Notes: generated by a model not told the origin, from the letters alone. Numbered from the stretch's first letter, positions 28,660 to 41,498 are shown. The stretch is 64,000 nucleotides of DNA from Saprospiraceae bacterium (GCA_016717655.1 JADKFC010000007.1:62001-126000); one strand, 5' to 3'. Numbers and translations: made by a program.

Positions 28660-31600
28660 TTATTCACTCTTAATCTCACTCGTACCTTCTGCATTGATGG
28701 TAGCACCAGTTGCGTTTTGAACCACAGGAAGAATGGTATTGCCTGTTTCTCCGGTAATCTTACTGTTTTTAAGGGTAAGAATTCCTTCGTTTTTGACAAT
28801 TGGGTGAGTAGCATCATTGCCCACATGTTTGATGTGGATATTGTCTAATGTTACATTGCCCATTGTACCCACTTTGAATGCACCATTGGTTTCATTCATC
28901 AACCCTACTCCACCAAAGTCGAATTTCAACATCACAGGACTACCGTTGTCATCCAAGATCAACAAAGGCTTATCAACATTGAGTTGAGTTAACAAGTTGA
29001 TCAGGTTCACGCTGCCGGAGCTAACAAAAACGGTATCGCCAGCGGCAGTACATTCAATGGCTTTGCGGAGTGAGCCTGCACCGTCATTGTTTTCGTTCAT
29101 GACTTCGTCGCCGGTGACAGCTACATTCACGGAAGCAGTAGAAGTACAACCAGCTAATGAAGTGGCTGTAAAGGTATAGTTTGTTGTTGTCGATGGCTTT
29201 GCATAGACTGTATTTATGTCTTCACCCATGTAAGGAATAGTGGCTGCAATATCTGAATATAAACCTACAACTGGAGACCACGCTTTCGTAACATTTGAAG
29301 CATAGGTAAGAGAAATATTTGGTCTTGTTGTAGAGGTAGTAGCTGTGCCTGGAGTACCGCAAACATCAGCAGTATTATCTGCAGAATAATATGCAGTATA
29401 TGTTCCTGCTGCAATATGTGAGTTCACATTAGCAGAATTGCCACTAACACCTCCTCCATTGTTATTGTTAAAACAATACTCCACAATTATATTTAAGCTC
29501 CATCCCATGTAAAAGGAGTATTTAACACATGAGACACATTGAAAGGAGCAGTACCTGACAATACATAGTTTGTAGGATTTAAAACGGTAGTAGTTCCAGT
29601 TTCCAGGGTTGATGTGAGAGCAGTCGAAGTTGTATTTTTCATTGCAATGGTAAATCCATTGAATGTATATGGACTTGTGAATGAAGAAATACTCATACCT
29701 ACTGTTGTTATCTGAGACATAGCTGATAAGCCGGCTCCTGCCAATTCAGACGCAGTATATAAAAACTGAACTTTGTTACCTCCCCAAAAACCTTTGTAAG
29801 GAGTAGATAAGGTATTTGAAACCGTTCCGGTGCCAATGGTGTTGGATCCCCCAAGGTTGCCACCTGTTGCAACCAACGGTACTATAGTGCCACTGCAACC
29901 GTCAGCCGATGATGGAGATAAATTAATAGTTGATGGAATTGGATTTAACAATAAAGTTGACACAGAACTACTATCCTTGCAACCAGTGGCTGCTACGCTA
30001 ATTATAACTTTATAATTTCCTGCCAAAGTGGCATTATAAGTACTTGAAGTTGCGCCTCCAATAATATTTCCATTTCTTTTCCAGCTATAAGTATTACCGA
30101 TATCTGTTGTTGAATTATATAATTGTGTTTCACCATCACAAATACTATTGGTGCCAGTGGGTGTTATTCCTGCTGTTGGATTTGGATTTACAGTTAATAC
30201 TGAAGTTCCATCGCTCGTAATTGGGGTGCCACATGTAGAAGTTACTACCACCGTATAAGTTCCTGCATCTCCACCTGTTAAACCAGAAACTGTTAACATG
30301 TTGGTTGTAGCTCCAGCTATATTGCCACCATTAGTCAAATCATTTCCATCTTTTTTCCACTGGTAAGTCAATCCTGCACCGGTTGCAACAACATTAAAGA
30401 CTGCATTACTTCCTAAACAGCCAGTGACAGCTTGCGGTTGGGTTGTAATTCCTGGACCAGCGGATACGTTAACTGTAACACTATCTATAGATGAACATGT
30501 GGTTGAAGTGTTAGTTACAGTGACATAAAATTTAGTAGTTGTAGTCAAGGCTGATGCAAGTGGATTCTTAATTGAAGCATTGTTAAGACTACCTGAAGGA
30601 GACCATAGGTAGGTATAATTTCCGCCATCGTAAGTATAAATAGTTCCACTTGATGGAGCTATTGTGTTAGCATCATTAGCGGTTGTCGATGAAGAAGTGC
30701 CACTGGAAAAAGTTAAACTATTAAAATTAGTACCTCCTGCGGTTAATCCCCCGGAAATTGTGCCAGAACTTGGTGTCCCCATAGTGCCATATCTGAACTC
30801 AATTTTATTAGAGCCCTCGTACAACCATGCCTGGAATCGTGAATTGGCGGCACCACTCACATTTCGAGGTATTGTAACAAACCATTCTGCAATAAAAATC
30901 CTTGATGGTGCAGAACCGACAACCAGGGTTTTCACACTTCCATCTGTTCCCGTTGCAAGGTCATCCCAATATGGGTATAATTTTGGAGTGTTGGTAGTAC
31001 TTGTAGTTGCGTTGGTAAATTGATTTACTGTAGTACTTGGCCCAAAAGCGATCCATCCATCTGGTGAAGCAGAAAATTGTGTATAATCTGTTCCATTAAA
31101 GTTAAACGTAAATCCAATGTTTTGAGCAGCTTCAGGAGTTGTTGTACCTGAGGTAGTTCCCATTGGAGCATCGTCTACACCGGAAACAACAACTGTGGTC
31201 GCTCCTACCATAGGATCTAATGTTGTACCAGAACCCGAATAAAAGCTGTATTTTGTTAAATCGGTATTTACATTTGAAGAAAGTTGTGAATTTTCTCCAA
31301 CGCATATACTTGAAGGCGTTGCAGTTGTTACAGTCAGGGGTTTGTCATTTATATATAAATTCGCTACAGTTGATGAATCTTTACATCCAGTACTAATTAC
31401 AGAAATCACAACTTGATATGTTCCTGTTGAATTTGCAGTATAAGAACTGGTTGTTTCTCCCACCAGAACAGCTCCATTCTTTTTCCATTTGTAGCTATCT
31501 CCAATGTCAGTAGTGGCGCTATAGATTTGAGTAGCTGGAGCACATAAATTTGTGTTTGAAGAAGGATTAATGACTGCAGTAGGATTAGGATTTACAGTTA

Positions 31601-34600
31601 GTGTAAATTCATTTGATGTATTTGTTAACCCGGAATTTGAGCAAGTGGTTTCCAAAACAAAATAATATGTACCAGCAGTCAAAGCAGCTGTCGTGTAAGA
31701 AGCTGTAGTGGCGCCTGAACCTCCACTGACATCAATGTATGGTCCACCACTTGGACCTACTTTCCATTGATATGAAATTCCAATTCCGGTACTTAAGCCA
31801 GTAGCAGTTATTATTTGTGTAGCACCAGCGCACTTTGCAGAAGTTGTCGGGCTTATAGAGCCTGCAACGGGTTGGCCACTGCACCCAGCAAATGTAAATT
31901 CATCTGCACCTATGTCAGGTGTGGTTGCATTTCTAGTTTCACCATCAATGTCAACAGTAACTTGCGCTAATGCAGTTCCCAAATTATCAAATGGAAGATT
32001 TGAAATACTAGCAAGGTGGAGATCTTTGTTTGAAGCATAGAAAGGTTGAATATTTTTGGAATTGACATTCGATCCAAATCCGGCTTGAATGCCTGGAATA
32101 TCAGTTCTGTCGCTAGTTAAAAATCCTAAAACACCTGCGGCACCACTAACATAGTAGTCATTGTAATCAATAGAAGTAAATGCAGTATTTGCTGCAGCCG
32201 AATAAATCGCATAAGATTTATCAGATACTCCCGTATTATCCAGGTTAGTGGATAAAATGTTGTTCACTAAATCTATATTAGTTGAAGTAGAACCAAAGTA
32301 AAGCGCAGCAGATAAAGTTCCAGATGTGTTGCCAACAAAACTTCCACTTCCCAGGTTCACAGTGTTGTTATAAAGCTTAATACCCCCACTGGCTGTGCTA
32401 GCCCCAATTCTAATTCCTACAATTGCATCTGTTGTTAATGCGCTCCATCCATCACCTTTAATATTTGCAATAAAATTGTTTTTTATTAAAAGGTTGGATG
32501 AACCATTGCCCGTATTGATATCGATACCTTTACCTCCGTATCCGCCTGTTGTAACAGGATTAATGTCATATATTTTATTGTCACTTATTTCACTATTAAT
32601 AAATGCAGTAGAAATGTTTATCCCCCATGCATTGGCTCCGTCTGTGTGCGTAACATTGGCAATCGTATTATTTTTAATCAAAGCACCATCTGCTGTTCCA
32701 AGGAACATACCATATCTAGCAACGCTGTTGACATCACTAAGAGTGTCGCCAATAAAGTTGTCAAGTACTTGAAGGTTATTCATGACTCCTGAGCCATCAC
32801 CAATGGCTTGAATACCATATGAACACCTTCTAATATGATTGTTTTGTAATGTTACATTATCATTGTCAATTCCGGCAGCCGCTCCATTGGCCATTCCTAC
32901 AAAGATACCAAAGGTGGTGGTTGTGGTTGTTCCCGTTCCTTTTGCTCCATTTTGAACAACACAATTTTTAACTGTAAAATTGGTTACACCTTGGTTTATT
33001 CCCAAACTACCCAACCACAATGGTACAGTTCCCGTAACAGTTCCCGTATAGTTAATAGTTAGATTTCTGGATGTGGAACCGTTGTTTGATCCGTCAATGA
33101 TAACATAATCTGTTCCAGCGAATCTTAACACAGTATTTCCGGCACCGGTATTAATTGATGCATCAATTCCTGGAGCTGGTTTTATGGTAAGCGTATTTGT
33201 CGATGAGCTGTATTCATTTGGCAAAAATGTCATACCACTAGCCTCGTTGTAGGTTGCATCTGTCAATAAAAATGTGACAGGTCCTGCCAAACATCTTGTA
33301 TTAAATGCATTGACTGCGTCTGTCATAGTAGTGAAATCACCTCCTGTCCCTACATTATATACGCCTGAAAGACTTGTGTTAATGGTGTATTTATTTACTG
33401 TTGTAGGTGGTGTTGTAACCGTATTTACATCTACTGCCACAGCTCCAGACGGGCTGGAAGTTATATTGGGTGTTGGAGTTACAAGATCTTGGGCGATCAC
33501 ATAGTAAAATACTGAATCTGTCAAAGCCAAACCACCCATATCTGCAGAGTTGATAGTAAATGACCAAACGCCTGATTGGCTGGTTCCCGAAGATAAACTA
33601 CCTGGTTGACTGTTCCATGCTCCCAATGAACCAGCGGATGGTTTTTTTGCATAGTAGACTCTTGGAACGAATCCTCCTGAAGTAGGGACGCCAGTTAAAT
33701 CGGTAATTAGTACGTTAGAAAGAGTTCTGTTGCCTAAATCACAGGTAAAATTTAACTGGGTATAAGATATACCGGGGCCAGAAATATCAAGAGGAAAACC
33801 ATCGTATTCATCCGCTCCCAAATCAGGAAAAATTCCTCCACCGTTTACTGACCCACCTGGGCCAGGTCTCGTTTGTCCATCATAGTCTCTTACAACAGAG
33901 GCAATCGTAGTTCCACCAGACTCAATAAGTGAAGGAGTGGCTAAATTTAAGTGTAAGTCTCCGGTTGCTGTGTTAACAAAGGAAGTTGCTACACCAGAAA
34001 GGCTATTTTGATCACTCAATGATGTTGTTTTCCATGAAGCAAAATCTTTGGCCGTTGTCCAATATCCTATGGTACTTGCATTGGCATTTAAAACATTATA
34101 ATTGGATGCATTAGCTGCCCAACCAGTCGCACTTGGTGTTGTTGCATTGTAGTTATTACTTATGGCGAAGTGTTGTCCAGTTCCTCCAGTTCTGTTGTTT
34201 ACAAAAATATTGTTTCTAATATCTACAGTTTGAGTTCTGGCAGTAGTCGATAAATCTCCCCTTAAGAAACCAAATGTAAAAAGTGCACCAGATGTAACAG
34301 TGCCGTCAATGTAAACAGTATTGTGATAAATATTAGTCAATGGATTAGGTGTGGAGCCTCCATTGCTCCAAATTCCAATTAATGTGGAATTACTAGTGCC
34401 GCCCAAGGATATCATATTATTGTATATACTTAAATCTGTAGTACCAGATCTCACAATAATTCCTGATATACAAGGTGGAGTGGCAACAGTTGTTCCAACA
34501 CCTGAATTTGAGATATTGTAAATTTTATTTGCATAAATTTTTGATGAGGTAGCACTTGCATGTGAAATCCCTGCTGCAATAATATTAGTTATTGCAGTTG

Positions 34601-36284
34601 AATTGGCTGCTGCAATATTAAAAATTTCGTTATCATGGATTAAGCAATTAGAAGTACCGCCACCAAAATTTATTCCTGCAGCAGCTATATTTCCACTTGT
34701 TACTCCAACTAATGCACCAGTTGTTGTTAGATTTTTAATTGTGTTATTGGCAATTTCATAGCTTCCTGCTCCGCTGGTAGCGGTTGTTGTGATATTAATT
34801 CCTCTTACCAAACCACTTGTTCCGGTGCCATACGATGTGATGTTTTGTATTGTATTACCTGATATAACATAACTCGCAGGTGCGCTGGTGGCAAGGGTGA
34901 TTCCGGCTCCTAAGGAACTACCAGTTGTAAGTGAATTGGTACCTGCAACCATGTTATGAGCCAAAATTGGACTACCAATTGTGTTGTTTAAAATGGATAA
35001 GGAGGTAGCGGCAGCAGAGTTATTTATACCATAGACAGCACCAGCTAACGAAGCAGTGATTCCAGAGGTTCTAAATCCACCAATCAGATTATTTTCGATA
35101 CTGATAGTTCCGGTGGAACTATTATGAATTCCTGCAATCAAGGCTTGAGTGGTGGTTGAAACAACAATCAAAGAAGAATCTATATCAAATGCTCCAATTG
35201 TATTTCCTCCAGTCCTACCAATATTGACATTGCCCGAGGTAACACTTATGCCACATAAGACACCATAAGTTGTAGCTGCACCACTGCTGGTAACCACTTT
35301 AATTTTGTCGATGATATTGCTGTTTACATTAGTTGTGGCAGCTGTTCCAACTCCTAATTCAATGGCAATAAATCTAGTGGCTATGGTTCCTGCAAGTGAA
35401 TAATAACCGGTTCCTCCACTAGTGGCATAGCCAATAGTATTGTTATTAATTGTGTAACCACTACCCGATAAAACTTGAATTCCTCGGTGTGTATTAGCTG
35501 TTGTAAATGTTCGAGTAGCAGTCTGGAATATTCTATTATTGTTAATACTCCAGGCGGTATTGTTAGAACCAACCAAAACACCGACTGTTAACAAACCTGC
35601 ATTGAAGAAATTTGAAATTTGGTTGTCAGTGATTGAATTGCCGGAATTTTCAAAACTGGTTGTACCTATTGAACAGATACCGTTAACAGGGAAATTGGCC
35701 CCGGAATTGCTGATTATACAATTGGATACAATATTGTTGTCATTACCAGTAACTGTACCTGTTGAAAAAAAGATAGTTCCATAGCTTATACTACTTGATG
35801 CCCCCAAAACACTACAATTGGTTATAGTGTTACCAGATGCATCATTCACTAGTCTTATTGTACTCGTGTTTGTAAGATTGGATGTACTGGTGTTCTCTAA
35901 AGTTAAGCTATTGCCACCGGTGTTGAGACCATCAAACGCCACATTATCTGCCCCACTCAATTCAATAAGTGGACCGGCAATGGCGCCTGTTATAGCCCGA
36001 GCAGCTCCTCCAGAAGGAACTACAGAAACGTTGGTGTACAAAGCACTACCTGTGCCAGATGCATTTAGAGCCGCAGTTACTGTCTCTGTAGTATTGCCTA
36101 CTAAACTCAAGGTTATTATGCCTTGGTGAGTGCCTGCATTTATGGCATCAAATGCATCCTTAACAGTTGTGTACATACCAGCAGGTGTTCCACCTGAAGC
36201 GGTGACATTTACCTGTGATCGCAAATGGGTTATTGAAATAACAACAATAAGTAAACTAAAAAGTAAACGTAAGTTCTTCATCAT
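28660..36284 (-). CDS. Giant secreted beta-helix / Ig-like surface protein (one frameshift)
   Basis: About 2540 aa over 7.6 kb. A signal peptide (LRLLFSLLIVVISITHLRSQ) is followed by two long right-handed beta-helix regions full of NN-I-N-N-x-I turns (about 60-800 and 950-1400), then alternating Ig/PKD-type domains with Cys pairs, YSWKRNG / YKWKKNG strands and TGCKDSS motifs. One base is missing near 29495: the frame from 36284 ends FTWDGA and the next continues NIIVEYCFNNNNGGG to 28660. Composition is very rich in Ser, Thr, Gly, Asn. No type A or CHU_C sorting domain is seen at the end (EIKSE). A different frame ends at 28632, so the C-terminus may itself be affected by an indel. Likely an adhesin or matrix protein. 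Confidence 0.8.
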
Positions 36285-36319
36285 ACCAGATTAAAGTTTG
36301 GTTATATTGGTTTAACCCT

Positions 36320-36350
36320 CAAATTTAACCCTAAACCACGGTTCAACAAA
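36320..36350 (-). promoter_or_regulatory. Promoter of the giant surface-protein gene
   Basis: On the minus strand TTTG (36350-36347), exactly 19 nt, then TAAATTTG (36327-36320). This matches both boxes and the spacing of the Bacteroidota housekeeping consensus (TTTG, N19, TAnnTTTG). It would start transcription about 30 nt before the ATG at 36284. Confidence 0.75.
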
Positions 36351-36494
36351 GTTATTACTGTATGTTTTTACTATATGAACTTAAATTCTGTTCTTTATTT
36401 GAAAAGCAATTCATTATTCTGTTTTTGACTCTTCCAGCCTGAAATTCAGTATATAATTTTTTTACTTGTTGAAACAAGTATATGTCTGGAAAAT

Positions 36495-36519
36495 AAAAAA
36501 GCCCGGACAAGCCGGGCTT
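36495..36519 (-). terminator. Intrinsic terminator of dnaK
   Basis: On the minus strand, a perfect 8-bp stem AAGCCCGG / CCGGGCTT (36519-36512 with 36506-36499) and a 5-nt loop run into a T-run (36500-36495). It lies 29 nt past the dnaK stop. Confidence 0.85.
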
Positions 36520-36547
36520 AAACATAATCCTGTATCCTCTTTGTATT

Positions 36548-38411
36548 CTACTTTTTGTCCTGGACTTCTTCAAATTCTACGTCAGTGATGTCGTCAGCAC
36601 CTGCATTGGATGTCTGTTGACCTCCCGCTTGTTCTCCTCCTCCTGCTGCCTGCTGGGCATTGTAAATGTCCTGACTGGCAGCCATAAAGGCATCATTCAA
36701 GGCTTTTGAAGTAGACTGAATGGTTGCTACATCCTGGTTCTTATGGGCTTCTTTTAATTGAGCTAGTGCTGCATCAATAGCTGATCTCTTATCTCCCGGG
36801 ATCTTGTCACCAAACTCACTTAACTGTTTCTCAGTTTGGAAAATCAAACTATCTGCCTGATTGATGGCTTCTGCCTTTTCTCGTGCCGCTTTGTCAATAT
36901 CCGCATTGGCAGCTGCTTCTGCTTTCATTTTTTCAATCTCTTCTTTTGAAAGTCCGGTAGAAGCTTCAATCCTAATGTTTTGCTGTTTGCCGGTTCCTTT
37001 GTCCATGGCAGATACACTCAGGATGCCGTTGGCGTCAATGTCGAATGAAACTTCGATCTGAGGTACCCCTCTTGGTGCAGGGGGTATGCCATCTAAAATA
37101 AACCTTCCGATTGCTCTGTTGTCTCTTGCCATGGGCCTTTCGCCTTGTAAGATGTGAATTTCCACACTTGGCTGGCTGTCTGCAGCAGTACTATAGATCT
37201 TTGATTTTTTGGTTGGAATGGTTGAATTGGACTCAATTACCACATCATACATACCTCCCATCACTTCTATACCCATTGAAAGTGGAGTCACATCAAGAAG
37301 TAAGACATCTTTTACGTCACCACTTAATACCCCACCCTGGATGGCTGCTCCAACAGCTACTACTTCATCAGGGTTTACTGATTTATTGGGTTTTTTGCCA
37401 AAAAAGGCTTCAACTGCTTCCTGGATCTTCGGAATACGAGTGGATCCTCCTACCAGGATAACTTCATCGGCATGGTTTCAGGGTTCTCTGTACCAGATCA
37501 TCTGCCAATTGCTCAAATTTAGCACGGGTCAACTTAACTACCAGGTGCTTAGGTACCCCATCCACTGCTGTAACGTAAGGTAGGTTTACCTCGGTTTCTG
37601 CAGAAGAGGAAAGCTCTACTTTTGCTTTTTCAGCCGCTTCTTTCAAACGCTGTAGGGCCATTGGGTCTTTTCTAAGATCAATGTTTTCCTGTGCTTTGAA
37701 ACTTTCTGCTAACCAGTCAATAATTACCTGGTCAAAGTCGTCACCCCCCAAATGGGTATCTCCATTGGTGGATTTTACTTCAAATACACCTTCTCCCAAT
37801 TCTAGTATAGATATGTCAAAGGTACCTCCACCAAGGTCATACACAGCAATGGTAGAATCATGGTGTTTTTTGTCTAGTCCATAAGCAAGGGCCGCGGCTG
37901 TAGGCTCATTGATGATCCTTAAAACTTTTAAGCCAGCAATTTCACCTGCTTCTTTGGTAGCCTGTCTTTGTGAGTCATTAAAATAAGCCGGTACTGTGAT
38001 GACCGCTTCTGTAACGGATTGTCCCAAAAAGTCTTCGGCGGTTTTTTTCATTTTTTGCAGCACCATCGCCGAAATTTCCTGCGGGGTATATTGCCTGCCA
38101 TCAATGTCTACTCTTGGAGTGTCATTGTCGCCTTTATCTACCTTGTAAGCTACCCTACCGGCTTCCTTACCCACTTCTGAGAATCGGTTACCCATAAATC
38201 TTTTGATTGAAGCCACGGTTCTCCTCGGATTGGTAATTGCCTGCCTTTTGGCCGGATCTCCCACTTTGCGTTCGCCATTATCAAGAAATGCCACGACAGA
38301 AGGTGTAGTCCTTCTTCCTTCTTCATTGGGTATTACTACCGGGTCATTCCCCTCCATTACTGCAACACAAGAGTTGGTAGTTCCCAGGTCAATTCCTATA
38401 ATTTTTCCCAT
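36548..38411 (-). CDS. dnaK: Molecular chaperone DnaK (Hsp70), frameshift plus small internal deletion
   Basis: The Hsp70 ATPase that folds nascent and stressed proteins with DnaJ and GrpE. It starts MGKIIGIDLGTTNSCVAVMEG; also present are VPAYFNDSQRQATKEAG, INEPTAAALAYG, YDLGGGTFDISILE and HLGGDDFD. At 37464-37470, RTLKPC is followed at once, in another frame, by DEVILVGGSTRIPK. In DnaK about a dozen residues separate these motifs, so some 35-40 bp are missing as well as the frame. Substrate-binding and lid domains then continue normally (TPLSMGIEVMGG ... DDITDVEFEEV). An essential chaperone is unlikely to be broken, so a consensus error near the short CATGC motif is my preferred reading. 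The terminator at 36495-36519 ends it. Confidence 0.93.
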
Positions 38412-38623
38412 TGTATTTGTTTTAGTTTTTATGTTTCATTACTCTTATCAATCGCTGTGCCATGCCGGATTTTTATGCAAATGGATCCATTTTCATGAAA
38501 AGCTGTCAGGAAATTCGGTTTTTTACCTGCTATTATTACAGTCATAGTGTCATTTTGTCTAATGTGACAGTCTGTTTTCACGCCTTTGCCTGAATTTATT
38601 CCTTTTGTGGAAAATCCAATTTC

Positions 38624-39869
38624 ATGAAACAAAGGTTGTTCTTATCCGCTATGGCTTTTCTATTTCTGGTTTCTTGTTCCCGAAAATTAGACATCCCCGG
38701 TGAAGATCCGGTCCAGAAAATTACCATTGATATCGGTTTTCTGGCAGCCGATGAAATGGAGGGGAGAGAAATAGGAACTCCAGGTGAATCTAAAGCGGCT
38801 GCTTACATTCGCGACAGATTCCAGGAGGCCGGACTCAAACCTGCCGGAACGGATGGGTTTTATCAACCTTTTTCCCGCAAAATCAAAGCCAATCCCCCGC
38901 TACGGAGGCCAGTGCAGATGATCCGGTTATCAATGGAAAAAATGTCATAGGTTTTTTTTGGATAATAAGGCCAAACAAACCGTTGTGATTGGAGCTCACT
39001 TTGATCATCTCGGTTATGGCAAGGAAGGTTCACTTTATACTGGAGCACCTGCCATTCATAACGGGGCCGATGACAATGCCAGTGGGGTTGCCATGATGAT
39101 CTACCTTGCTGAAACCTTAAAAAAGAGCAAGCTAAAAAACAACAACTACCTATTTATTGCCTTTTCAGGCGAAGAGAAAGGGCTATGGGGATCCAATTAT
39201 TTTGTGAATCACCCTACTTTACAATTGGCCGACATGAACTATATGATCAACATGGACATGGTAGGCAGACTCAACCCCGAGCGCCAATTGGCTGTCAATG
39301 GCACAGGCACCTCACCTGCTTTTGAAGAAGTGTTAACTGCTGCCAATAAGAGCGGTCTCAAATTGAAGTTATCAGCCTCAGGCGTGGGGCCATCTGATCA
39401 CACATCGTTTTACCTTCAAAATATGCCGGTTTTGGCATTTTTCACAGGACAGCACGAAGACTACCACAAGCCCAGTGATGATATCCATCTCTTAAACTTT
39501 TCTGGAATGAGGGATGTGTCTGCCTATGTCTACCGAATCATTGAAGGTTTGGATGGAAAGGGGAAGATAACATTCACCAAAACCAAAGATGAGTCCAATG
39601 ATGCCCCCAGATTTACCGTTTCATTGGGTGTTATTCCGGATTACCTGTACGATGGAAAAGGCATGCGCATTGATGGTGTAAGGGAAGGCAAACCTGCTCA
39701 CAAAGCTGACTTATTGAAGGGAGATATCGTTCTTAAGATGAATGACATTGAGGTAGCTGACATGATGTCTTATATGAAAGCCCTTGCTACCTTTAAACAA
39801 GGTGATACTGCCAACCTGCTCATCAAAAGAGGAGATCAGGAAATGGTAAAGCAGGTGAAATTTGAATAA
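38624..39869 (+). CDS. M28 family aminopeptidase lipoprotein with PDZ domain (two frameshifts)
   Basis: A lipoprotein signal peptide (FLFLVSCSRK) is followed by FLAADEMEGREIGTPGESKAA, typical of M28 peptidases. A base is missing in the C5 run at 38894-38898, and the T8 run at 38952-38959 breaks the frame again; ATEASADDPVINGKNVIG links the pieces. The zinc-site motifs follow: GAHFDHLGYG, NGADDNASGVA, GEEKGLWGS, NMDMVGRL and SDHTSFY. The last 90 residues, with IDGVREGKPAHKADLLKGDIVLKMND, form a PDZ domain. It probably trims peptides in the periplasm. Divergent from dnaK. Confidence 0.85.
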
Positions 39870-39935
39870 GCATGCCTTATTTAGTGAACCCGTTTTCCTA
39901 ATTTCGCTCATACAATTATTCCTGTAGGAGCTTTT

Positions 39936-40240
39936 AAGTCTTCCTTGTTCCACAGGGACAGGTGTGACTAAAAACAAATGTTAGCATTACTGGAATCCCC
40001 CGCCGCCCTAAGTTTACATCCTATTCCCGAACTCGGAGAGCTGTGCCATTGGACGGCATAGATTTGAAGTTTTAAACTTCAAACCAATATTAGCATCACC
40101 ACCGCTCTCCTTATTTTGCCCATACACTCATTCCTACGAGAGCTGTTTTAAATCTCCCTTTTCACACAGGGACAGGTGTGACTTAAATCCAATATTAGCA
40201 TTACTGCAATACCCAACATTGAAAGATTATCCCCCCCAAC
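39936..40240 (+). repeat. Mosaic intergenic repeat upstream of rhs tip 1 (copy A)
   Basis: Non-coding between the M28 gene and rhs tip 1. It carries two copies of a motif of about 65 nt with GGGACAGGTGTGACT at its core (39952-39968 and 40168-40184). Between them is a block starting AAGTTTACATCCTATTCCC (40010) that recurs at 46424. A 21-nt palindrome TTTGAAGTTT-T-AAACTTCAAA lies at 40063-40083. The GGTGTGACT motif recurs once each upstream of tips 2 and 3 (near 41685 and 43613). Confidence 0.75.
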
Positions 40241-40390
40241 TGCGCAGGCAAGACCGGTGAGGCTCTTAAACAATGCCTCTGCGAAGCCGATACCTGTACC
40301 GATCTACTTTATTTCTTCCATTCCAACCACATAGGATCCAGCACATTTTTAACAGATTTTTCGGGGCAACCTTATGAATATATTTTATAT

Positions 40391-41227
40391 TTGCCATATG
40401 GTGAGTTACTCGTAAATCAAAAAGTTGGTCCATACGAGACGCCGTACAAGTTTACCAGCAAGGAACAAGACCCCGAAACCGACCTGACTTATTTTGGAGC
40501 GAGATATTATGATGCGGCGCTGGGGATTTGGTTGGGGGTGGATCCGTTGGCGGAGAGGTATCCGGCAATGTCTCCATTTACTTATGTTTTTAATAATCCT
40601 ATAAGATTGATTGATCCAAATGGGATGGAAGTAGATGATATTATTATTGAAGGGCAAAAGTATATTCCAGGCTCCTCTCCAAGTGCTGAAAGCTCAGATT
40701 TTGTTAAAGAATCATTTGCCGCATTGAATGAAATCGTTAACGGAAATAATAAAAACGCTTCAAATTTAGTTATTGGGCTATCAAAAAACGATGATATAGA
40801 AATTGAGTTAGTTGCTAGTAATTTGAAGACCGAAGCACAAGTTGGTTTAGGTAAGATAAATGGAAAAGATATAATAAGAAAATATCAAACTATATACTTT
40901 GACACAGATAGAGGAATTGAAGAGGCAACAACTGGTAAATCATTATCTCCAGATGTCGCCCTTGTACATGAATTAGGTCATATTCAGAATGCAATTGACA
41001 ATCCAACAGAATTTATTAATCGTAAGAAAGAATCTGACCCTGTTTGGTTTGATCTTGAGGAGAAAGAGACTATTACAAAATATGAAATCCCCTATGCTTC
41101 AAGTAGAAATATGCTTCAAAGAACCTCTTATTCATCTAATTATAAAACTATAAAAACTATAAATTCTACAAATGCACTTACTCATAAGCAACTTGATCTT
41201 ATTGTGCAGTCAATTCTGCGTTTTTAA
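40391..41227 (+). CDS. Orphan Rhs C-terminal tip 1: Rhs core plus HELGH metallopeptidase-like toxin domain
   Basis: The Rhs frame is open from 40223 (after a TGA) with no ATG; TTG 40391 is the first plausible start. Residues 10-80 are the Rhs core (FTSKEQDPETDLTYFGARYYDAALGIWLGVDPLAERYPAMSPFTYVFNNP), ending at the DPNGMEV junction (75-81) where polymorphic toxins change sequence. The rest is an effector domain with HELGH at 193-197, a downstream acidic stretch (EEKET, about 223) and QRTSY (about 243), the pattern of M91/NleD-like zinc peptidases in Rhs toxins. The long N-terminal Rhs shell is missing, so this is a displaced tip and not a full toxin. Conserved sequence upstream (HSNHIGSSTFLTDFSGQ) starts at about 40241. 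A candidate immunity gene follows. Confidence 0.75.
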   Translation: MPYGELLVNQKVGPYETPYKFTSKEQDPETDLTYFGARYYDAALGIWLGVDPLAERYPAMSPFTYVFNNPIRLIDPNGMEVDDIIIEGQKYIPGSSPSAESSDFVKESFAALNEIVNGNNKNASNLVIGLSKNDDIEIELVASNLKTEAQVGLGKINGKDIIRKYQTIYFDTDRGIEEATTGKSLSPDVALVHELGHIQNAIDNPTEFINRKKESDPVWFDLEEKETITKYEIPYASSRNMLQRTSYSSNYKTIKTINSTNALTHKQLDLIVQSILRF

Positions 41228-41498
41228 CCACTTTAACCATGATGAAGTTAGACTATATTTCTTTTCTGAGTATCTAACAGAAGGGATAACCGATCCTTGT
41301 GGAATGAATGAAAATTATGTACGAGTAAATTCAACAATAAAAATTGAAATTCGTGCTAAGAATGAAGTGGCAGAGATTGAAAACTTATTGTTACAAGAAC
41401 AATTGATAAAGTGTAAAAAAGAAAATGATGAATTTAAAACCCAAATGGTAGTTGATTTCATCTCACGAGGTCAAATTAAACTTTTTTTAGAGAAGTGA
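41172..41498 (+). CDS. Candidate immunity protein for rhs tip 1 (start/frame uncertain)
   Basis: A 108-aa frame whose first 20 codons overlap the end of tip 1 in another frame, so they are probably not translated. A more natural start is ATG 41239, 12 nt after the tip-1 stop, in a frame (MMKLDYISF) that would join this one after a single indel in the T-rich stretch near 41257. The downstream part is charged and helical (IKIEIRAKNEVAEIENLLLQEQLIKCKKENDEFK). No family is recognised. Position right after a toxin tip is the only reason for calling it immunity. Confidence 0.35.
   Translation: MHLLISNLILLCSQFCVFNHFNHDEVRLYFFSEYLTEGITDPCGMNENYVRVNSTIKIEIRAKNEVAEIENLLLQEQLIKCKKENDEFKTQMVVDFISRGQIKLFLEK

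Noticed and set aside
36355..36573. A 72-aa minus-strand ORF between dnaK and the giant gene
   Set aside because: It spans the dnaK terminator and part of the dnaK 3' end in another frame, and has no protein-like features.
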